From Hydrogenophaga intermedia (GTDB lineage: Bacteria; Pseudomonadota; Gammaproteobacteria; Burkholderiales; Burkholderiaceae_C), in NCBI RefSeq assembly GCF_023715105.1, contig NZ_JAMBNO010000002.1, positions 124,001 through 188,000 on the forward strand: a DNA stretch of 64,000 bases. The letters are read 5' to 3'. Positions 44,129 to 53,363 of the stretch are shown here, in pieces (position 1 is the stretch's first letter; every line of letters begins with the position of its first letter). Below the pieces are notes generated by a model that worked only from the letters and a program-made list of their open reading frames with translations, was not told where the DNA came from and did no database searches. The position numbers were made by a program, and so were the translations under genes.

Positions 44129-44596
44129 ATGGAACTCAGCGTGAACGAGCGGCGCCATCCCATCGCGCCCGCCTGGCAGGACGAACGCCTGCTGTGGGTG
44201 CTGCGCGAGCACCTCGGCCTTGTCGGCACCAAGCACGGCTGCGGGGTCGGCCAATGCGCCGCCTGCACCGTGCTGGTCGACGGCGTGCCGCAGCGCAGCT
44301 GCCTGCTGCCCGTGCGCGAGGCGGCGGGGCGACGCATCACCACGGTGGAAGGGCTGGCCGGCGCCAACGACCATCTGCACCCGGTGCGGCAGGCCTGGCT
44401 TGACCAGCGGGTGCCGCAATGCGGCTACTGCCAGGCCGGGCAGATCGTGGCCACGGTGGCCCTGTTGCGCGAACACCCGCGGCCCAGCGACGCGCAGATC
44501 GATGCCGCACTGGCGGGCCACCTGTGCCGCTGCGGCACCCAGCAACGCGTGCGCGCGGCGGTGCACGCCCTGGCCGCTGAAGGGACTGCGCGATGA
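44129..44596 (+). CDS. (2Fe-2S) subunit of an IorAB-type molybdenum hydroxylase
   Basis: A 155-residue small subunit. The plant-type cluster is CGVGQCAACTVLVDG (about 41-55) with a further Cys about 12 residues on; the second cluster is QCGYCQAGQIV and HLCRCGTQQ (about 102-140). These subunits pass electrons from the molybdopterin subunit to an acceptor. CGGAG precedes the ATG. Its stop overlaps the start of the large-subunit gene (ATGA). The closest well-known type is isoquinoline 1-oxidoreductase alpha; aldehyde dehydrogenases share the same layout. Confidence 0.88.
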   Translation: MELSVNERRHPIAPAWQDERLLWVLREHLGLVGTKHGCGVGQCAACTVLVDGVPQRSCLLPVREAAGRRITTVEGLAGANDHLHPVRQAWLDQRVPQCGYCQAGQIVATVALLREHPRPSDAQIDAALAGHLCRCGTQQRVRAAVHALAAEGTAR

Positions 44597-47500
44597 AGCG
44601 GCGCACCTTGCTGCAAGGCGGCGCGGGCCTGGCTGTCGCCTTCGGGCTGGGTGGCTGTGCATTGCCTGTGTTCCCCAAGCGCCCTGCCAGCGGCTACGCC
44701 GACGCGCTGGGCTGGATCCGCCACCACGACGGCCGCTACACGCTCGCGCTGCCCCGCATCGAGATGGGCCAGCAGATCGCCACCGCGCTCAAGCAGGTGG
44801 CCTGCGCCGAACTCGGCGTGTCATGGAAGGTGGTGGATCTTGTGCTGCCCGACACCAGCGCCATCGCGCGCGTGCGCGCCACCGTCGGCAGCGAGTCGGT
44901 GCGCGACTTCGCGCTGCCGCTGGCCCAGGCCTGCGCCACCTTGCGCGAAGCCCTGGCGAGAGGCGACACCGAGGGCTGGCGAAACGCCGATCCCTTGCCC
45001 GCGAACGCGCTGCGCGCCTTTCGTCGCGACACCGCGTGCGCCGTCCCGCCGCTGGTGCACGGCCACGCGATCGTCACCGGCGCACCGCTCTATGCCGCCG
45101 ATGTGCGGCCACCGGGTGTGCTGTACGGCCGCGTGCTGCGCGCGCCCACATCGCCCGAGTTGCCCTCGCGTGCCGCGGCGTGGAACGAGGCCGCCGCGCG
45201 CGCCGTGCCGGGCTTCGTCGCGCTGGTTCGCGATGCACGGCTTCGGCAGGCCAGCGCCGACGGCCTGGGCATCGTCGCGCGCACGCCGGGCGCGCTCGAG
45301 CGCATCGCGGCCGCGCTGGCCGTGCAATGGCACACCGAGGGCGGTGGCGGTGACGCCGACATCGCACGCCAGATCGACGTCGACACCCACCGCGAACGCG
45401 GCGGCTTGCCGCACGAGGTGATGCAGCGCGGCCGCATCGAGCATGGCGCCGCGTGGGACGTGGACCTGCGCATCGACATCCCGCTCGCCGCACACGCCGC
45501 CATCGAGCCGCGCGCCGCGGTGGCCGCGCTGGATGCCGCGGGCGTGCTGGACCTGTGGGTCGGCTCGCAGGACGCGTACTACCAGCGCGACGTGGTCTGC
45601 AAGACATTGGGGCGCCGCGAGGACCGCGTGCGCGTGCACCCTTGCCGCGTGGGCGGCGCCTTCGGGGGCAAGACGATCTGTACCGTGGAGCTGGAGGCCG
45701 CGCTGCTGTGCGAGGCGGTGGGCGCGCCCGTGAAAGTGCAGTGGACGCGCGCGCAGGAATACCGACAGGGCTTTCACCGCCCGCCTTCGAGCCACCGCAT
45801 CCGCGCGCGGCTGCGCAACGGGCAATTGCACGACTGGCAGCACCAGTTCGCCAGCAGCCACATCCTGTTCACCGCGGCCGGGGTGCCGGCCTGGCTGCAG
45901 CGCATCACCGACGTGGTGGCCGGCGATCCGGGTGTGGCGCGCGGTGCCGTGCCGCCCTACCGCCTGCCCAACGCCGACGTGCGTTTCGCACTCGCGCGCC
46001 TGCCGGTCTTCACCGGACCCTGGCGCGGCCTGGGCGCCGGGCCCAACGGCCTGGCCATCGAGTCGGCAATCGACGAATGCGCACGTGCCGCAGGCGCCGA
46101 TCCGGTGGCGTTTCGCCTGGCGCACCTGGAAGACGCGCGACTGGCGCGCGTGCTGCGCACCGCCGTGCAAGCCGCGCCCACGCGGCCGTTGGCACCGGCA
46201 TCGCCCGCATCGGCCGCAAATTCACGCGAAGGCCGCGGCGTGGCCTGCGGCACCTACAAACAACACAGCCATGCCGCCGTGGTGGCCGACGTGACCGTGG
46301 CCGCCGACGGCCAGGTGCGGGTGACGCAACTCACGTGCGCACACGACTGCGGCCACGTGATCGACGCCGACACGGTGCGCGCCCAATGCGAAGGCAACCT
46401 GGTGTGGGGCGTGGGCATGGCGCTGGGCGATGCGCTCTCGCTGCGCGACGGCGCTGTGGTGAGCGACAGCTTCGCGGCCGCGCCGATCCCGCGGCTGGAC
46501 GCGGTGCCGCCGATGCGTGTGGTGCTGGTCGACGAGGGCGAGGCGCCTGGCGGTGCCGGGGAGACCGTCATCGTCGCGGCGGCCGCGGCCATCGCCAACG
46601 CGGTGCGTGCGGCCACCGGGCGACGCCCGACGCGCTTTCCCCTCGCCGCACCCGACTTCGCGCAGACTTCAGGCCATGGACGATTTCGCCTCGGCCGCGA
46701 TGATGCGCATCGTGCGTGCCGGCCTGCAACGCCAGGGCCTGGCCGCGCCGCCCCTGCCACCCGCGCAGCATGGCCGGGTGCCCCTGCCCGACAAGCGCAC
46801 CCAGCTGCGGGTGCTGTGGCAGGCCCATGGGCCAGGCGTGATCGCACGCCTGGGCGAGGCCGTGCACGACCTGCACGACGACCCGATGCTCACCGCCTTC
46901 GCGCCCGCCGACGACCCGTTCGATCTGCTGCAGCGATGGCAACGGCTGGAGCGTTTCGTGCACTCACGCCATCGCGTGCAGGTGCAGGCCACCGGGCCGA
47001 ACCGCCTGTGCTGGCAACACGTGTCGCTGCATCAGGCGGCGCCGCCCGACATGGCCGAAGACCTGCTCGTGGCGGGCCTGCTGCTCGCGCTGGCGCAACG
47101 CGTCGGTGTGCAAGGCCTGCGCGCGCGGCCGGTGGGCACACGCGACTGGCTCTTCCGTGGTGGCTGGTGCGCAACGCGCTGGCCTGCAGCGCTGCACACC
47201 TGGGAATGGCAATGGGAGGCCGGCCATGTCGCGCCGCGCGCGACACCCGCTGCCCCGCCGCTGGCCTGGCTGCAGGCCGACCCGGCACGCGGCTGGACAC
47301 TGCCGCGACTCGCGCACGTGCTGCACACCGCGCCGCGCACCCTGCAGCGCCAGCTGGCGCGCGAGGGCCAGCGTTTCAGCGGCCTGCTCGCGCAGGCCCG
47401 GCTCAACCACGCGGCGCACCGCCTGACCGACAGCGACGCACCGCTGGCGGAGGTGGGCTACCTCAGCGGTTATGCCGACCAGCCGCACTTCACGCGCCAG

Positions 47501-47697
47501 TTCCACGCCCACACCGGGCTCACGCCGGCGCAATACCGAGCGCAGTTCCGCACGCAGGTACGCGCGCCGGCGATCAGTCGAAGCGCCAGTTCCCGCTGAC
47601 GCGCTGCCCCACGCGCAGCATCTGCCCGTCGCCTTCCAGCACGATGGCATTCATGCCGAAGGTGAGGCCACCGTTGACGCGCGCGTCGGCCCGGTAG
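44593..47697 (+). CDS. Molybdopterin-binding subunit (IorB-type), open frame runs past its normal end
   Basis: The open frame encodes 1034 residues, but only the first ~695 look like the molybdenum hydroxylase. It has a Tat-type N-terminus (KRRTLLQGGAGLAVAFGLGG), the cofactor loop VGGAFGGKTICTVELEAALL (about 353-372), and the C-terminal catalytic Glu block APGGAGETVIVAAAAAIANA (about 652-671) ending RRPTRFPLAAPDF. The following ~340 codons are a Pro/Arg/Ala-rich shadow of the araC-family gene in another frame. The normal stop seems lost, by mutation or a sequence error near 46640-46690. Activity on an N-heterocycle or aldehyde is inferred. Lipid-like AGGCA in the signal could also be read as a lipobox. 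Confidence 0.75.
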   Translation: MKRRTLLQGGAGLAVAFGLGGCALPVFPKRPASGYADALGWIRHHDGRYTLALPRIEMGQQIATALKQVACAELGVSWKVVDLVLPDTSAIARVRATVGSESVRDFALPLAQACATLREALARGDTEGWRNADPLPANALRAFRRDTACAVPPLVHGHAIVTGAPLYAADVRPPGVLYGRVLRAPTSPELPSRAAAWNEAAARAVPGFVALVRDARLRQASADGLGIVARTPGALERIAAALAVQWHTEGGGGDADIARQIDVDTHRERGGLPHEVMQRGRIEHGAAWDVDLRIDIPLAAHAAIEPRAAVAALDAAGVLDLWVGSQDAYYQRDVVCKTLGRREDRVRVHPCRVGGAFGGKTICTVELEAALLCEAVGAPVKVQWTRAQEYRQGFHRPPSSHRIRARLRNGQLHDWQHQFASSHILFTAAGVPAWLQRITDVVAGDPGVARGAVPPYRLPNADVRFALARLPVFTGPWRGLGAGPNGLAIESAIDECARAAGADPVAFRLAHLEDARLARVLRTAVQAAPTRPLAPASPASAANSREGRGVACGTYKQHSHAAVVADVTVAADGQVRVTQLTCAHDCGHVIDADTVRAQCEGNLVWGVGMALGDALSLRDGAVVSDSFAAAPIPRLDAVPPMRVVLVDEGEAPGGAGETVIVAAAAAIANAVRAATGRRPTRFPLAAPDFAQTSGHGRFRLGRDDAHRACRPATPGPGRAAPATRAAWPGAPARQAHPAAGAVAGPWARRDRTPGRGRARPARRPDAHRLRARRRPVRSAAAMATAGAFRALTPSRAGAGHRAEPPVLATRVAASGGAARHGRRPARGGPAARAGATRRCARPARAAGGHTRLALPWWLVRNALACSAAHLGMAMGGRPCRAARDTRCPAAGLAAGRPGTRLDTAATRARAAHRAAHPAAPAGARGPAFQRPARAGPAQPRGAPPDRQRRTAGGGGLPQRLCRPAALHAPVPRPHRAHAGAIPSAVPHAGTRAGDQSKRQFPLTRCPTRSICPSPSSTMAFMPKVRPPLTRASAR
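46676..47599 (+). CDS. AraC family transcriptional regulator
   Basis: A 307-residue regulator starting MDDFASAAMMRIV. The N-terminal half is an AraC-binding-like domain (QLRVLWQAHGPGVIARLGEA). The C-terminus carries two helix-turn-helix units: TLPRLAHVLHTAPRTLQRQL (about 206-225) and LAEVGYLSGYADQPHFTRQF followed by HTGLTPAQYR (about 256-288). It overlaps the long out-of-frame extension of the preceding molybdenum hydroxylase gene, and its coding content is clearly the real one in this stretch. It overlaps the convergent MOSC gene by 26 bp. Confidence 0.88.
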   Translation: MDDFASAAMMRIVRAGLQRQGLAAPPLPPAQHGRVPLPDKRTQLRVLWQAHGPGVIARLGEAVHDLHDDPMLTAFAPADDPFDLLQRWQRLERFVHSRHRVQVQATGPNRLCWQHVSLHQAAPPDMAEDLLVAGLLLALAQRVGVQGLRARPVGTRDWLFRGGWCATRWPAALHTWEWQWEAGHVAPRATPAAPPLAWLQADPARGWTLPRLAHVLHTAPRTLQRQLAREGQRFSGLLAQARLNHAAHRLTDSDAPLAEVGYLSGYADQPHFTRQFHAHTGLTPAQYRAQFRTQVRAPAISRSASSR

Positions 47698-48458
47698 GCG
47701 CGCAGCGCATCGTTCACCGCAGTGCCGGTCTGCGCGGTGTCCGGGTTGACGTCGGGGATCGAACAGCGTGCGCAGGGCTTCACGGGTTCGATCAGGGCCG
47801 CTCCTGCATCGGTGTCGATGCGCAGCGCCCCCAGGCGGTCCTCGTCGTGCGCCTGCAGCCCGCCGAGCACGATGTTCGGGCGCACGCGGCGCTGGTCGAC
47901 GGCAGCGTGGCCGGCCGCGGCCAGGCGCTGGTTGAGTTCATCGAGCGACGCCGTGCTGGTGACCAGCAGCGCAAAACCATCGGCAAACTGCGTGCCGGCC
48001 TCGCGCCCGCCGGTCCACGCCGGGTCGCTCGGGCGCTTTACCTCGGGGTCGAAGCGGGCCAGGCGAAGCTGCTTCAGCGAGGCAGGTGCCTCCGGACCTA
48101 GGAAGTCGCTGAACCACTGTGCGGCGAGGTCGCCCATGTCGAAGGCTTCGACCTCGTCGTCCCACACCCGCACCTTGAGCGGGCCTTCCACCGCGTCAAG
48201 CCGCAGGTGCAGGGCCAGCATGCCCGGTGCCCGCAGCACGAGCTGCCCCATCTTGAACGCGGGCTGGATCAGCGCCATGCGCGGCAGCTCGCGCTGGCTC
48301 ACGAATTCACCCTGCGCGTCCACCACCATCCAGGCGCGGTCGTAGAGCAGGCCGGTGTCGGTGAGCTCCGCTTCGGCGACCCGAACGCCCGCGCACGACT
48401 TGACGGGGTGGATCCAGAGTTCTTCGATGGTGGCTTGCACGTCGGCGGTGTCGGTCAT
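47574..48458 (-). CDS. MOSC domain protein (YcbX-like)
   Basis: A 294-residue protein. The N-terminal MOSC beta-barrel reads IEELWIHPVKSCAGVRV (about 12-28) and LYDRAWMVVD (about 38-47). The C-terminal MOSC domain includes the cysteine in VKPCARCSIPDVNPDT (about 226-241), which is the expected cofactor ligand. YcbX-type proteins reduce N-hydroxylated compounds using Moco. It lacks the C-terminal 2Fe-2S domain of E. coli YcbX, so it resembles the shorter mARC-like form. The start at MTDTADVQAT is used; a GTG 20 codons upstream is less likely. Confidence 0.85.
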   Translation of the reverse strand: MTDTADVQATIEELWIHPVKSCAGVRVAEAELTDTGLLYDRAWMVVDAQGEFVSQRELPRMALIQPAFKMGQLVLRAPGMLALHLRLDAVEGPLKVRVWDDEVEAFDMGDLAAQWFSDFLGPEAPASLKQLRLARFDPEVKRPSDPAWTGGREAGTQFADGFALLVTSTASLDELNQRLAAAGHAAVDQRRVRPNIVLGGLQAHDEDRLGALRIDTDAGAALIEPVKPCARCSIPDVNPDTAQTGTAVNDALRAYRADARVNGGLTFGMNAIVLEGDGQMLRVGQRVSGNWRFD

Positions 48459-48543
48459 GGCTGTCGGTCGGGTCAGAATGGCAAGGCGTCGGATTTTGCC
48501 CTGCCGCGCCAGCGGCACCGACCCGCAAGCCTAGAATCCCGCC

Positions 48544-49680
48544 ATGTCTTCCCCAGCCACTGCACAGCGCGCCGACGTGGTCATTCGCGGCGCGGGCGTG
48601 GTGGGCCAGGCCCTGGCCCTGCTGCTCGCCCAGGACCGCCTGCGCGTGGCCCTGGTGGCGCCCCCGGCGGCGCCGCGGGCCGACGACGTGCGCGCTTACG
48701 CCCTCAACAACACATCGCGCGAATTGCTGCGTGCCTTGCGCGCGTGGCCCGACGACGTGCCCGGCGCCGTGACGCCGGTGACCGGCATGCAGGTGCATGG
48801 CGACGCAGATGGCACGCTGCGCTTCGACGCTGCCGAGCTCGGCGCGGAGGCACTCACCTGGATCGTGGACGTGCCCACGCTGGAGCGCCGCCTGGGCGAC
48901 GCCATCGGTTTTGCGGCGGGCGTGCAGCGCGTCGAGGAGGCCCCGGCCGCACGCCTCACGGTGGTCTGCGAGGGCCGCCACAGCGCCACGCGCGAGGCCC
49001 TGGGCATCGAACACACCGTGTTTCCCTATCCGCACAAGGCGGTGGCGGCACGCCTGCGCGCGGCGCAGCCGCACGGTGGCATTGCGCGACAGTGGTTTGC
49101 CGACGGCGAGGTGCTGGCGCTGCTGCCCCTGGGCGGCGCAAACGCGCACGAACTCGCGCTGGTGTGGTCGCTGCCGACCGACCAGGCCGCCCAATGGTTG
49201 CAGGCCGAGCCGGCGGCGTTGGCGGCGGCGGTGCAGGCGCGCAGCATGCAGGCGCTGGGCGAACTCACGCTGCTGGGCGCACCGCAGGCCTGGCCGCTGC
49301 AGTTGTCGCGCGCGCGACGCTGGATATCGCGCACGGCAGCGGGCACTGTGGTGCTGGCCGGCGACGCCGCCCACGCCGTGCACCCGCTGGCCGGCCAGGG
49401 CCTCAACCTTGGCCTGGCCGATGCGGCCGAACTGGCCCGTGTGCTGCACGCGCGCGAATACTGGCGCGAACTCGACGACCCGAAACTGCTCAGACGCTAC
49501 GAGCGGGCCCGTGCCGCCGACGTGCAGGCCATGGCCTGGGTGACGGACGGGCTGTTCTCGCTGTTCGGTCTGGCCGACAGCCGCGTGCAGTTGCTGCGCA
49601 ACCGGGGCCTGTCCGGCTTCGACCGCAGCGGCCCCCTCAAACGCTGGTTTGCCCGCCAGGCCATGGGCCTGTCGCTCTGA
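48544..49680 (+). CDS. UbiH/UbiF/VisC-family FAD monooxygenase
   Basis: A 378-residue flavoprotein hydroxylase. The FAD-binding N-terminus is ADVVIRGAGVVGQALALLL (about 10-28). The second FAD motif VVLAGDAAHAVHPLAGQGLNLGL (in two parts, about 278-299) includes the GDAAH and HPLAGQG signatures of the ubiquinone-synthesis group. The family adds hydroxyl groups to the ubiquinone ring; which carbon cannot be read here. The protein is slightly shorter than UbiH. dsbC follows after 37 bp. Confidence 0.85.
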   Translation: MSSPATAQRADVVIRGAGVVGQALALLLAQDRLRVALVAPPAAPRADDVRAYALNNTSRELLRALRAWPDDVPGAVTPVTGMQVHGDADGTLRFDAAELGAEALTWIVDVPTLERRLGDAIGFAAGVQRVEEAPAARLTVVCEGRHSATREALGIEHTVFPYPHKAVAARLRAAQPHGGIARQWFADGEVLALLPLGGANAHELALVWSLPTDQAAQWLQAEPAALAAAVQARSMQALGELTLLGAPQAWPLQLSRARRWISRTAAGTVVLAGDAAHAVHPLAGQGLNLGLADAAELARVLHAREYWRELDDPKLLRRYERARAADVQAMAWVTDGLFSLFGLADSRVQLLRNRGLSGFDRSGPLKRWFARQAMGLSL

Positions 49681-49717
49681 ACCCCTTTTCGATGCCCACG
49701 AACCCGGTCCACGCCCG

Positions 49718-50434
49718 ATGAAGACCCTCAAGACCCTGTTGCTCGGCCTGATGGCCGGCTTGTCACTGGCCGCCAGCGCCCAGGAAGCCAGCATCCGCAA
49801 GAACCTGGCGGAGCGCCTGCCCGACATGCCGGCCATCGAGGAGATCAGCAAGACGCCCTTCCCCGGCCTGTGGGAAGTGCGCGTGAGCGGCAACCGGCTT
49901 TTCTACACCGATGACAGCGGCAGCTACGTCATGCTGGGTCCGATCATCGACACCAAGACGCGCACCAACATCACCGAAGAACGGCTGGAAAAGCTCAATG
50001 CCGTGGCCTTCAAGGACCTGCCTTTCAAGGACGCGTTCAAGATCGTCAAGGGCAAGGGCACGCGCCAGGTGGCGGCATTCGAAGACCCGAACTGTGGCTA
50101 CTGCAAGAAGCTGCACCAGGAAATGGCCAAGCTCGATGACGTGACCGTGCACATCTTCCTGATCCCCGTGCTCGGCCCCGATTCGCTGGAAAAATCGCGC
50201 CGCATCTGGTGCGCGAAGGACCGCGCCAGGACCTACAGCAACTGGATGCTGAACCAGCAGCCGCCCGAGCCCGCCCAGTGCGACACGACAGCGATCGAGC
50301 GCAATGGTCGCCTGGCCGCGCGCCATGGCATCAACGGCACGCCCACGCTGATCTTCGCCAACGACACGCGCGTGCCCGGCTACATCCCGGCCGAGCGCTT
50401 CGAAGCCATGCTGAAGGAAGCCCGGGCGCGATGA
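49718..50434 (+). CDS. dsbC: Thiol:disulfide interchange protein DsbC
   Basis: A 238-residue periplasmic disulfide isomerase. A signal peptide (residues 1-21, ending ASA) is followed by the N-terminal dimerisation domain (PGLWEVRVSGNRLFYTDD). The thioredoxin domain carries the active site FEDPNCGYCKKLHQ (CGYC about 126-129) and the cis-Pro block NGTPTLIFAND (about 206). A second Cys pair (IWCAKDR, AQCDTT) matches the structural disulfide. The start at MKTLKTLLL gives a normal signal. Its stop overlaps the next start (ATGA). Confidence 0.93.
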   Translation: MKTLKTLLLGLMAGLSLAASAQEASIRKNLAERLPDMPAIEEISKTPFPGLWEVRVSGNRLFYTDDSGSYVMLGPIIDTKTRTNITEERLEKLNAVAFKDLPFKDAFKIVKGKGTRQVAAFEDPNCGYCKKLHQEMAKLDDVTVHIFLIPVLGPDSLEKSRRIWCAKDRARTYSNWMLNQQPPEPAQCDTTAIERNGRLAARHGINGTPTLIFANDTRVPGYIPAERFEAMLKEARAR

Positions 50435-50904
50435 CCGCTGCCGCTACCCGCCCCGGGCAATCCCCCCTGCGCGACGACGGCGCGAAACCGCCAGCCCTGG
50501 CCCAGGCCCTGGGTGCCGGCGGTCTTGTGCCCTTCGTGGGTCTGGCCCTCGTGCTGTGGCTGGTGCCCCCCGACCCCGGCGCCTGGGTGGCGCTGGCCCT
50601 GGTGGGATACGGCGCCTTGATCGTGTCGTTCCTGGGCGGCATTCATTGGGGCGTGGCCATGGCACAAGGGCTGGCCACCACCGGGCACCTCGCCTGGGGC
50701 GTTGCGCCCAGCCTGCTCGCCTGGCCCGCGCTGTTGATGCCGGCGCACGCAGCGCTGCCGTGGCTGGGCCTGCTGCTGATCGTCTGCTACGGCGTTGACC
50801 GGCGCTTGTACGTTGCCGCTGGCCTGCGCGCCTGGCTCACCCTGCGCTGGCGCTTGTCGATGGTGGCCGCGCTGTCCTGCTTCATCGCCGCGGGAGCGAC
50901 CTGA
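50431..50904 (+). CDS. DUF3429 family membrane protein
   Basis: A 157-residue protein with five hydrophobic segments (starting around residues 33, 58, 83, 105 and 140). LVGYGALIVSFLGGIHWGVAM (about 58-78) with the IHWG core is the DUF3429 signature. Function unknown. It overlaps the dsbC stop by 4 bases and its own stop overlaps the M61 peptidase start by one base, so dsbC, this gene and the peptidase form one tightly coupled transcript. Confidence 0.82.
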   Translation: MTAAATRPGQSPLRDDGAKPPALAQALGAGGLVPFVGLALVLWLVPPDPGAWVALALVGYGALIVSFLGGIHWGVAMAQGLATTGHLAWGVAPSLLAWPALLMPAHAALPWLGLLLIVCYGVDRRLYVAAGLRAWLTLRWRLSMVAALSCFIAAGAT

Positions 50905-52754
50905 TGCCCACCCGCCAACGGCGCCACGCCAGCCAGGCCCCGGTTCAGTACCGCGTGGCCGCCGCCGATCCCCACACCCACCTGTTCGACGTCACGCTGA
51001 GCGTGGCCGAACCGGCGCGGGCCCTGCGCGTGGCGCTGCCGGTGTGGATTCCCGGCAGCTACCTCGTGCGCGAGTTCTCGCAGCACCTGCAGGACCTGCG
51101 CGCCTGGCAAGGTGGCCGCGAAGTGGCCGTGCGCCAGCTCGACAAACACCGCTGGCAGGTCGACACACAAGCGGGCGACCCGCTGGAACTGCGCTACCGG
51201 GTCTACGCGCTGGATGCCTCGGTGCGCACCGCTTGGCTCGACGCCACCCGCGGCTTCTTCAACGCCACCAGCCTGTGCCTGCGCGTGCTCGGCCAGGAGG
51301 AACTGCCGCATGCGCTGGAGGTCACGCGAGGCGGCTCACCCGACGGCTGGTGCGTGGCCACCGGCCTGGTGCCGCAACGCGTGGACGAGCAGGGTTGGGG
51401 CCTCTACCGGGCGGCCGACTACGACGAGCTGGCCGATTGCCCGGTCACGCTCGGCCGCTTCTTCAGCGCCGACTTCATCGCCGGGGGCGTGCCGCACCGA
51501 TTCGTGATGACGGGCGCGGGCGACTGGGTCGATACAGAACGGCTGATCGAGGACACGCGACGCATCTGCGAAGCCCACATTGCCTTCTGGCACGGTGATG
51601 GCGCACCGCCCTTCGAGCGCTACGTCTTCATGCTGCACGCCAGCGGCGACGGCTATGGCGGTCTGGAGCACCGCAACAGCACCGCGCTGATCTGCCAGCG
51701 CAGCGAATTGCCAGCACGACGCGACGGTACGGCCAGGCCGGTGGCGCTCAAGGCCACGGACGGCTACACCACGCTGCTCGGGCTCATCAGCCACGAGTAC
51801 TTTCATACCTGGAACGTCAAGCGCCTGCGCCCCGCCGAGTTCGCGCGCTACGACTACGACCGCGAGAACCACACGGAGCTGCTGTGGTTCTTCGAAGGCT
51901 TCACGAGCTACTACGACGACCTGATCCTGCGCCGCGCCGGATTGATCGACGATGCCGTGTACCTGCAACTGGCCGCCAAGAACATCAACCAGGTGCGCCA
52001 GACGCCCGGACGCCTCGTGCAAAGCGTGGCACAGGCCAGCTTTGATGCCTGGACCAAGTACTACCGCGTGGGCGAGAACACGCCGAATGCGACGGTGAGT
52101 TACTACACCAAGGGCTCGCTGGTCGCACTGGCGCTGGACCTCACGCTGCGCCGCGAGGGCGCCGCCTCGCTCGACACCGCGATGCGCGCGCTTTGGCGGC
52201 GCTGCGAGGCCGGCCCCATGCGCGAACGCGATGTCCGCAGCGTGTTGCGCCAGCTCGGCGGGCGCGCCTTCGACGCCGAGCTCGACGCCTGGGTGCACGG
52301 CACCGACGAGTTGCCGCTAGAGCCACTGCTGCTGGCGCACGGCGTCAAGGTACAGCACGAGCCCGCACCGCTGGCGCAGCAGCTCGGCCTGCGCGTGAGC
52401 GAGGCCGGCGGCGCGCTGGTGGTGAAGAACGTGCTGCGCGGCGGCGCTGGCGAGGCAGCCGGCCTGGCCGCCGGTGACGAATGGCTGGGCGTGGAGTTTG
52501 CCCCGGCGCGCCGGGGCGGCACGCCAGAGGCCTGGCGGGTCCAGCGGCTCGACGAGGTGCAGGCGCTGCGCGGCACCCGCACGCGCCTCACGGCCCTGGT
52601 CTCGCGAGACCGCCAGTTGCTTCGCCTGCCGCTGCAGTGGCCCGCCGAGCAGCACACCCTGCGCCTGTCCGTGGGCGATGCCACCCGCCTGAGCGCGTGG
52701 CTGGGCGACAACGCGCCGGCTCAGAGCGCGGGCAGGCGCGGCGCGACGTCCTGA
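50904..52754 (+). CDS. M61 family metallopeptidase with PDZ domain
   Basis: A 616-residue glycyl aminopeptidase-type protein. An N-terminal beta domain (about 1-180) is followed by the catalytic domain with the zinc motif SHEYFHTWN (HEYFH, about 297-301) and the downstream Glu in LLWFFEGFTSYYDD (about 328). A C-terminal PDZ-like domain (about 490-580) contains AGGALVVKNVLRGGAGEAAGL. No signal peptide is visible. The start codon overlaps the previous stop (TGATG). Its 3' end overlaps the convergent hypothetical gene by 34 bp. Confidence 0.9.
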   Translation: MPTRQRRHASQAPVQYRVAAADPHTHLFDVTLSVAEPARALRVALPVWIPGSYLVREFSQHLQDLRAWQGGREVAVRQLDKHRWQVDTQAGDPLELRYRVYALDASVRTAWLDATRGFFNATSLCLRVLGQEELPHALEVTRGGSPDGWCVATGLVPQRVDEQGWGLYRAADYDELADCPVTLGRFFSADFIAGGVPHRFVMTGAGDWVDTERLIEDTRRICEAHIAFWHGDGAPPFERYVFMLHASGDGYGGLEHRNSTALICQRSELPARRDGTARPVALKATDGYTTLLGLISHEYFHTWNVKRLRPAEFARYDYDRENHTELLWFFEGFTSYYDDLILRRAGLIDDAVYLQLAAKNINQVRQTPGRLVQSVAQASFDAWTKYYRVGENTPNATVSYYTKGSLVALALDLTLRREGAASLDTAMRALWRRCEAGPMRERDVRSVLRQLGGRAFDAELDAWVHGTDELPLEPLLLAHGVKVQHEPAPLAQQLGLRVSEAGGALVVKNVLRGGAGEAAGLAAGDEWLGVEFAPARRGGTPEAWRVQRLDEVQALRGTRTRLTALVSRDRQLLRLPLQWPAEQHTLRLSVGDATRLSAWLGDNAPAQSAGRRGATS

Positions 52755-53245
52755 TCGAACTGGGCCACGGTGGCCGCGTTCTTGAAGTTGCGCAGGCCGT
52801 CGCGGATGCGCGGCAGCATGGCCAGCAGTTCCGTGGCGCTCTTGCAGCCTTCCACCTTGATGGCCAGCGGCTCGCCCATGGGGCCGAGCTGATCGTTGAT
52901 GAAGCGCACCACGAGGCGACGCGCCTCGGGAAACGGCAAGGCATCGGCCGTGGGCGGTGGCAGGGTGGCCGGTCCCTCGGCCACGGCGACGGCGGTCGCG
53001 GCAGGCGCCGCCGCCGGTGGGGGCGCTGCCGGAGCACCGCCTTCGATCCAGCCCTCGGCCGCCAGCTGCTCCAGCAGCGGCGCGGCCGCGCCATCGCTGC
53101 CCAGCATCTTGTCGAGCTCGCCCACGCTGCGTTTGCCGTCGACCATGATCAACAGCGAGCGCAGCCGCGGCCCCAGACCGGCGGGGCGGCTCGTGAGGGC
53201 GTCGCGGCCCTGTTCCGTTTTGACAAAGACGGTTTGCTTGTCCAT
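52721..53245 (-). CDS. Conserved hypothetical protein with Pro/Ala-rich linker
   Basis: A 174-residue soluble protein. The N-terminal part (KTEQGRDALTSRPAGLGPRL and LLIMVDGKRSVGELDKML, about 8-48) resembles the winged-helix regulatory modules seen in many betaproteobacterial hypothetical proteins. A low-complexity Ala/Pro linker (about 70-100) leads to a helical C-terminal domain (VVRFINDQLGPMGEPLAIKV). I do not know its function. The start at MDKQTVFVK is chosen by the fold; a longer frame upstream lacks homology. Not obviously linked to either neighbour. Confidence 0.65.
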   Translation of the reverse strand: MDKQTVFVKTEQGRDALTSRPAGLGPRLRSLLIMVDGKRSVGELDKMLGSDGAAAPLLEQLAAEGWIEGGAPAAPPPAAAPAATAVAVAEGPATLPPPTADALPFPEARRLVVRFINDQLGPMGEPLAIKVEGCKSATELLAMLPRIRDGLRNFKNAATVAQFDQDVAPRLPAL

Positions 53246-53363
53246 GGCTTCCCAACCTTTGCGCGCGACTGTATCCACAGCAGGTGGGAAATGAACAGCG
53301 GGTTTGGCCCCAGTGACAGCTGCCGGGGTGACAGGCGTCACGCCCCGGGCGACCGCCGCCGGC

